From Pomphorhynchus laevis (Eukaryota > Acanthocephala > Palaeacanthocephala > Echinorhynchida > Pomphorhynchidae): a stretch of DNA of 64,000 nucleotides. The translations under genes and the position numbers were made by a program. The first letter of the stretch is position 1. The number at the start of each line of letters is the position of its first letter. The stretch is taken from the NCBI GenBank assembly GCA_012934845.2, contig WNNJ02001487.1, positions 62,001 to 126,000 on the forward strand, written 5' to 3'. Positions 12,501-21,500 of the stretch are shown here, piece by piece. The notes under the pieces are model-generated. The model made no database searches, was not told where the DNA came from, and worked only from the letters and a program-made list of their open reading frames with translations.

Positions 12501-15500
12501 ACAATTTATTAATGCATCAACAAATATTTTTACTAACTAGAAAATATGAAAATGGAGTTCAAAAAGTCTGAATAATGATAACTTTTAAATACGTTTTACC
12601 TTTTGAAGTGCAAATAACTCGTTAGTACAGCATATATTATGATAAAATGTCTTTTAAAGGTTGAGAAAACGCCGATAACCGGTAAGACGTGGATTAATGT
12701 ACCAGGATATGATAAAAGAGTACTATTTGGTTGTTTAACTTCGTTTATTTACAAATTAATTGATGTGGATGGTAAGATACTTAGTTTAAAAAAGGTTTAT
12801 TAATAAATATAAATATTTTTAGGTGAGATTGCGGTCGCTACTACTCGACTCGAAACTATGCTTGGTGACGTTGCAATTTCAGTTCATCCTAATGACGACC
12901 GGTATAAGAAGTACCATGGAATGCATGCACAACATCCATTCTTTCCCGAAAGAAAGATACTTATCGTCACTGACGAAGATGTTGATATGCAATATGGAAC
13001 AGGTTAGATATTAAACTTGTTTTAATCCATTGTGTTTGATCAAATATTTATTATAGATAATACGATATTAGATATATCCGAACTTTATACACCGAACTCA
13101 CGACATATAAGCATTTTTGTCTACAAAAAAGCTTATATGTTTTGCCTACTACCCCGAAATATATTCAGGCTAATCAAAAGTCTGTAGACGCATTTCATTT
13201 TGAAACTTTGGTTGCATTTTTAAAATTAAATCCAAGTTTTTTCGATTGTTGTTCCAAGATCGTATATAATCATCAGTATACACCTAAGATTAACTGCCAG
13301 CCGCAATTAAGCTTTTGTTTAAAAATTTCAATAAATTGATATTTACAAATTCGATGTTGATATTTTCAAGCAAATATATTTAAATTTTGAAACTGTATTA
13401 GGAGCCGTAAAAATATCTCCTGGTCATGATTTTCATGACTTTGAAGTTGCGGAACGCTATAATCTTCCGATTATATCATGTATTGATGGCGACGGTTGTA
13501 TATCCTCTGGATTTGGTGAATTTACGGTACCAGCAAATCATGCACTATTCAGTATACTGTTTTAATACTCTTAGGGAATGAAACGGTTAGACGCACGTGG
13601 TTACATTGCAAATAAACTCAAGTCAATGGATATGCTTAGGGAAACGACTGATGTTAATATGGTTCTTCCTATTTGCAGGTTACTATTCGCTTTATTAACT
13701 TTTAACTTAATGGATTTTTACAGAATTGCATCTTATTTTTTTCAACCATTTGCTAGACATAATTTTACATAAAATGTTCATATTTTATGAAAATTAAAGG
13801 CAGATTTGAATCACAAATGTCCAATAGCTACTATGTAATCTTTATTTGATAATTTGAACTTAAACCATTTACTGAAGATAACAACAGTAGCTGTTTTAAA
13901 TGAAATAAATCTATTGGAATAAAAAATCAGTTTTAATTTTTAAGGTCTTTGATAACTGAACATTTAACTTTACGGATTTTTACATAATTACATCTTATTT
14001 TTAAACCATTTGCTAAACATATCATTTCACATAAAATATTCATATTTTATTAAACTTAAAGGCAGATTTGAGTGGTAAATGATCAATAGTGTTGATTAAC
14101 TTTTATTCACGACGTCAATTTTCGCGTGAATATAATATCTCACCAAAATAAACTTTTAATTGTGCATTGTTTAACTTTTATTTGTTTATTTTATATTTCA
14201 TATACATTTTACATTTTACATTTCATCATATATTTTACATTTTATATTTCATTATATATTTTTTAATTCAGAAAGTATACACTAAACCCACAATATCTTT
14301 CTATTTTCGATTAGATAGTAATTTTCATAAAACAATATAAAACAATATTTCAGTATTAATTCTACAAAAGAATTTTTATAAAACACAAAAGGAATAATTT
14401 TCAGAATATAAATACATACGATTTTAGTACGCATTATACAAACCTAGATTTAGTAGATATTAAAGAAGCGTTAGTAAAATTAATTAATCTTATATACGGA
14501 AAAAGATATACATATATATGTTATAATAATTATAACGCCTATCTAACAAAAATTAAACCATCAAATAAATATAAATATATGGATAAAATTGAATTAATAG
14601 AATCCTTAAATATTTTGATAAATCAAAATTATTTAAAAGTAGGGACATCTATATTTAGACAAGTAAAAGGTGTTCCAATGGGTGGTAATAGTAGCCCAAT
14701 TATAGCTGACTTGTTTTTAAGCTTTATAGAATATGAATTTGTTCATAACTGTGTAAAAACTAAATCTAAACAATATAAATATATGAAATATATGTTTCGA
14801 TACATTGATGATATATGTGTATTTAATTCTAATGATTTTTATTCAATTAGTGAGCAAATTTATCCAGAAAGCCTTATTCTTAACAAAACCAATATTAATG
14901 ATAAAGAAGGTGTATATCTAGATATGAACATTAAATTAACATTAACTAAAACTACTATTAATTTATATCGTAAAGATGACATATTTAAATTTACAAGAAA
15001 CATATTTTTGCATTGAGCATTCATGCATACCATATAATATAAAATATAATACATTAAATAATGAAATTTTAAGAATTGCAACAATATGTAATGATATTGG
15101 CTTTCTTCAAAATCATTTAAATAATTTAATAGATACATATTTTAAACTAGGTTACTATAAAAATAACATCAAGCAGAAAATAGTAAAATATATAAATCAA
15201 CACAATAATATAAAGAATAAATTTAAACTCTTAAGTGGCAAATTTTTATGGATGGATAATAAATAATATACTTTGCATTAGAATAAGATACTAGATAGTT
15301 GTATCAGAGGAAATACATCATTAGCATGTATTTGGCCACTCTGCTATGTTCGGTAGAGGAGTTAGGGGCCGAAACCTGATAGCATAGCAGTTCCTCCTTG
15401 ATGACCTCTAATTCTTATTCTGATACAACGTCTGTTATTTATTAGTCAATTCATAAAAATGACGTTTATTTTAAATTTCAATTTTTTATTTTAACTTGAT

Positions 15501-18500
15501 TTAAATTATAAAAAATCTTATAACAATTATTAATTTTATTATTTAATTATTAAATTTTGATTTATCATTATTATGTTTTGTTTATTTTATAATTATATTA
15601 AATACGTAGACTCAGTTAGCTGATTTGAATTGTTTATTATTTTAATAATTATATTAAATACGTAGACTCCGTTAGCTGATTTGATTATAATATCAATCAT
15701 TTTTAACTCTCTTATTGTACAATAAGGAGTCCATAAAAATATCAATTACAATGATTTAATGCAGATTATACTTTTTATTTGAACTTTTTGAACATATTTA
15801 TTGTAATAAATAAGTCAATTTGATTTCTTCTAAATTTATACATGAAAATACACATTTAAATTGTTGGGAGACTATCTTCTTCGTGATTACTTTTTGCGTT
15901 GTTGTAATTGTTCTTCTGAGATGAATATACGAAAGCATAATATTTAAAGAAAACATAATCAAAATATTGTTTCAATATATTTGAATATATTTCAGTAATC
16001 TACATCCAAAATGGATCCAAATGAGTATCCAATAAATCAGTTTCTGCTTTAACTATTATTTCCTACAAGTAACGTATTTTCGTGTATTCTGCTGAGAAAA
16101 TCAATTACTACCCTTTTACATATGAATATAATTCCATATTATTGAATATACTATCAAATAAAACACATTTTATCAAACATTGATTATTCAAAAAGTTTAT
16201 TTTTTTGATAAGTCTTAAGGTCTCTTAGAACATATTTTAATGCTGCTCACATTAAATTTTATTACTAGTTTTAATTAAAAATCTACAATTGATTAAATTT
16301 TAAACTTTTATTTTAATTAAAAATATCAAATTATTATTAATTTAATAATTACTATAACATTAGTTCGCTTTTTGTATTTTAAATTATAGATTAAATACAA
16401 AATTCTATGAAAATTATAGTGCGCTAGTAAATAACGATTAATATATTAAAAAATATTGGCGTTATAATTGTCATTGTATTTAAATTGACACTCTTATTGT
16501 CATTTAAATTTGACGATGTAATTAATACAGGATATGCATTTTAATTTGTTAAACCTAATAAATATCTGCAAGTATTTTTACAATGTTTAGTCGATCCAGG
16601 GATGTTATTGAACCCCTCATCAAACCTCAATGGTTCCTTCGAATGAAAGACGATGCATTACGAGCTTGGGAATGCATCAAGAATTCCAAAATCAAAGTAA
16701 TTCCTGAGCGATATGTTAATGATTGCCAACGGTGGTTGATAAACTGCCGCGATTGGTGCATTTCTCGACAGCTCTGGTGGGGACACCAACTTCCGGTATA
16801 TAAAATTATGGATGGACAATTCTCTGATTGGGTTGCCGCTTACTCTGAAGACGAAGCTAGACTCAAGGCTAAACGACAGTGGCCCAATTTGTCTGCAGAT
16901 TTCAGCATTACTCGAGGTATTTTTATATGTTACCGCAAAAATATAATCGCAATGATAACTGTAATTGCTGTTATTTAATCTTGACATTATCTGCCATTGC
17001 TCTTACATGAATCATTGCTGTCATGTCATTGCTTTTAGCAAACATTTGCTATAATTTGCATTTATTAAAACAATTGAATGAAAAAATGTTTTAACTGAAT
17101 ATTTTAACGACTGATATTTCAATATTTGTAATATATAAATTGATATAAATTTATAATATTTTATAATATTTGTAATATAAATTCAATATTTTCATAAACT
17201 TAAGATTTTAAATACGTTGATAAGTCAATGATTTTAAAATTGTACTTAATAATATACTCTTTGTTACATAAAATAATATTATTTATATTATATATTATGC
17301 ATTTTTTAATTAGATTAATATAATATTACCAATAAATTATATTTTGAATGATCACGCACGTTATTTTTAAATTTGGTTCAGTATTCGTATTGCCTTTAAA
17401 GATTAATAATAAAGATATATTGAAGATTCTATAAAAATGATTAACTTTCTTAAACAAGTAAAATAGAATTGTTTGAGCATGTAGACCATTTATTTAAAAT
17501 ATATTATTGATGCAAAACATATCATTTTAAATAAAATATGAGAGGCTTGTATCTAAGAGGCATAATGCCTCTCCCATATAAAAATTCTAAACGTTCATTT
17601 AACTTTTTAACTAAAATTTACCATTAACATCTTAACTGTTTATTGTTTTACAATAGTTATATGTAAGATGTCATAATTACTCCTGTTTTTGATAATTTTA
17701 GCTTTCGAGTTGAGAGCTAATCGTCGTATAAGTACATTATCCTTGCTTACGACTTTAATAATCTAGACTTTGACGTATTCGCTCATGACTTTAATCTCTT
17801 GCAAATTATTTAATTTTCTACTCGAAGAAAGTCAATTCTTGATAAAATATCTACTAACGATGATACCTAAGTGTATAATGTTATCCAACTATCTCCATTA
17901 GGAAAATCAGACTATTGCTCCATTTCAGTCCGGCTTCTCAATTTCACTCTACAAAAACAAGTTATTTCGAAACAACTTTAAAAGTTTCCATAATGTAGCG
18001 ATATTTTTACATTGACCTTATTGCACGATACACGAATTCATTCACAAAGTAAAAATCTTTATTAGTTACTTTTGACTTTGCACTAAAATGTAGTTTTTAA
18101 ATTTAAATAAATAGATATAAATGGCGAGTAATAAACGTTACTTGCTCTTTCTTTTAAAATGCTCAAATTTATAAATTTATATGAATCGATTTTAATCTTT
18201 GCCAGAAAAGACAAGGAAGAATATGTTTAAATCACGAGTAATCAACTTACTCACTCATTCCTTTTGAAAGCTCAAATTTATAAATATATATAAATCAATT
18301 TAAATCACGAGTAATCAACATTACTCGCTCATTCATTTTAAAAGCTCAAATTTATAAATTTATATAAATCGATACAAATGGAGAGTAATCAACATTACTC
18401 TCTCATTGATTTAAAAAGCTCAAATTTATGAATTTATATAAATTGACACAAATCACGAGAAATCACCATTACTCGCTCATTCCTTTAAAAAGCTCAAATT

Positions 18501-21500
18501 TATAAATTTTCATAAATCGATACAAATGGTAGCATTTGTATTGAATAAATCGATACTTACATTTATATTTCATCTTTAATTTGTATTTAATTCCTTTAAA
18601 AAAGCTCAAATTTAAATATAATTTCAATCACTTTTGTTTAAATCATTACATTCTGATTTTGAAATTAAATCACAAGTAAAATTCTATCCGATATTTAAAT
18701 ATCAAACTATACGTTTTTTAAATTGAAATTGGATTAATGAAATTGCATAATACAGACACAAAACATTGTTGCAGAGCAATGATATTTTTTATTATCAAAA
18801 GATTTTTGGTAAATATCTTGAATTTTTAGATCTTGACGTTTTGGATACTTGGTTTTCATCATCACTTTTTCCGTTCTCCGTCTTCGGTTGGCCTAATGAA
18901 ACAGACGATCTTAAGCGATTCTATCCAGGAACATTACTTGAAACGGGTCATGATATACTATTTTACTGGGTGATCAGAATGATAATTATGAGCTTAAAAA
19001 TAAACGACGAAATTCCATTCCGCCAAGTAAATCATTAAATCTGCAATATTACATTTATCGTTTATCATAGGTATACTTGCATGGTCTTATAAGAGACTCG
19101 CATGGGAGAAAAATGAGCAAGAGTCTTGGAAACATTATTGACCCTATGAATGTCGTCAATGGTGTTACACTTGAGGTAACTAAACGAAAGTTCATTTTTA
19201 TTTCATTTAGTAAATATTTATTTTACTAGTTACGATTTTTTAAACAAAAATAAACAGCAAATTAAAGGTAAATAACTAAAAATAAAATCATTAAATAATT
19301 AAATCGATTGAAAACTATTTGCTTCTAAGAGATTTTCTGTCATCTTGATCTAATAATGCATAAACGTTTTCTAGATAGCTGACCTTCAATGTTACTGCTG
19401 TTAGCACGTGCCAGATAGCATTTTTGTTTCCAATCTGGGAAATAAAAAAAGTCGTCTTTCTAGAAAATTCATATAACTTGCTTCTCCCCCAATATTTTTA
19501 TCTTCGAATGCTAAATCCTCTTCTGTAAACAAATTCTTTAGCTGATAAAAGCTATTTTTAGTTAATATTTAATTTCACTAATATAATCGATATCGTTGAT
19601 TGCAGATGATATCTTATAAATTATCTGTGATATTGTTTTTAAATAAATATTGTAATGTCTTCAGTGATATCGTTCATTTACAAAGGAAATTAAACACGCA
19701 TTTACAAAGGAAATTAAAAATTATTTTTAATAATTTTTTATCAAAAATATTAAAAATGTACCGCAACTAGATGAAAACACTAAATCTTATATATCGTATT
19801 TGAGTGATCGTTCCAACTATTGTTAAATTCAAATCGATAAAACACAAAACAAATTCATAGTGTTTCTTCAAGATACTCTTCAACTTTAGCTTCAGTCATC
19901 ATTCGTGTTGTACTTTGTTTGTCAAATAAATGATTTTTTATAAATCACAGCAAATCATCTCGTCATCTACCGTATCTGGGCATTACGCAAGTAAAATCGC
20001 ACTTATTAAGTCGAGATATATAAAATATCCTTTGTAATATTTATCAAGATTTTGTGTGTGATGAACTTTAGCTTTATAAGTTTATAAACTTGATCAGAAT
20101 TTAGATTTAAACATTGGATGCAGTTACAATTCTTGCATCAACATATTTCTAAAGTATTTTTATCGCAGTATATGTTAAAATCATACGATTCACAACAGCT
20201 GAATTGAATAAATTTCTCCTACTAAATAGGTTTTTTAAGCATTCAGGTTTATACCATATTCCATACTGTTAAATCTGTTAATCTTCTTATGTAAATAATT
20301 TTGATTTACAACTGTTGACCTTTACAAAAGAGTTTTAAATTATAATTACGTTATTAAAATATAATTTATTATTATTTAAAATATTATTATGTAAAGGATT
20401 TACACTCTGGCCTACTTAAATACAATTTGTCGGCAAAGGAAATCGAGTTGGCTCGTCAAGGGCAGAAATCTGACTTTCCTAACGGTATACCTGAATGTGG
20501 AACAGACGCCATGAGATTTGCCTTTCTTGCTTATTCGTCACAGTGTAAGATATTTTTCGACCTTGTATTTTACAGGCGATGTTAATCACATATTATCTAT
20601 ATTAGTATATAGTATTATGTCTACTATTAATATAATTAAGTAATTATAAGCTATGAAGTATGTTTAATTATACAACTCGAGTTCGAAGTAAATTTTTGCT
20701 AATAGTATCAATCACAAATTCAGTTGGTATTTTTTCCGAAATTCGAAGAATAAAACATAACTTGATAATGTATATTACCGATATGTCTTCATTATATATA
20801 ATTTTTATGTTTTTATGATTATTTCAGCATTAATGGTTTAGATTTTCTTTAAAAATAGTTTTACATGATCATTAGATATAACTTAAGTTTTTAAATTATT
20901 TTAGAGCTATTTGAACATCATTAAATTTCATAATTATGTGGATATATATCGCATGTCAAACATAGCTGTGTTTAGAATATGATCTACATAGGTTTAATAA
21001 AAGACAAATGTTTTACGTATTAATGAATATTGATATCCACGATAAATGTAATTTAAATTTTTATGATTATTTCAGCATTTACGATCTTGTTCTTTAAAAA
21101 TAATTTGACTTAAGCGTTAGATATATCAATCGTTTTAAAAACTATTTCATATATGTTTGAACATCTTTATATGTATATTTCAGACAGTATTGTGTTTAGA
21201 ATATGATCTACATAGGTTTAACAAAAGTCAAATGTTTAGCGTATTAATAATCAAAGTTATTGATCAAAGTTATTGCTATCCACGATAAATTATTTGACAT
21301 CTACGATAGATGATCAAAAACTGACGCTAATATGAAATTGTTCTTTTAAATAAAAAAATTACACAAGTAAGATTTTTGGAACGTGGGATTTGGATCTTGC
21401 GGTAATTTAGATAAGTTTACGACAATTGAAATATTTTGTCTTACAGATAGTGAGACCTTTTTATTTCTATTTATCTTTTTGGCTTACGTTTATCTTTTTA

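Noticed and set aside
18755-18815. Extra VARS exon before exon 13 (acceptor tacag)
   Set aside because: It would add about 18-20 residues with no family counterpart; the direct join of exon 12 to 18830 is in phase and matches the conserved block.
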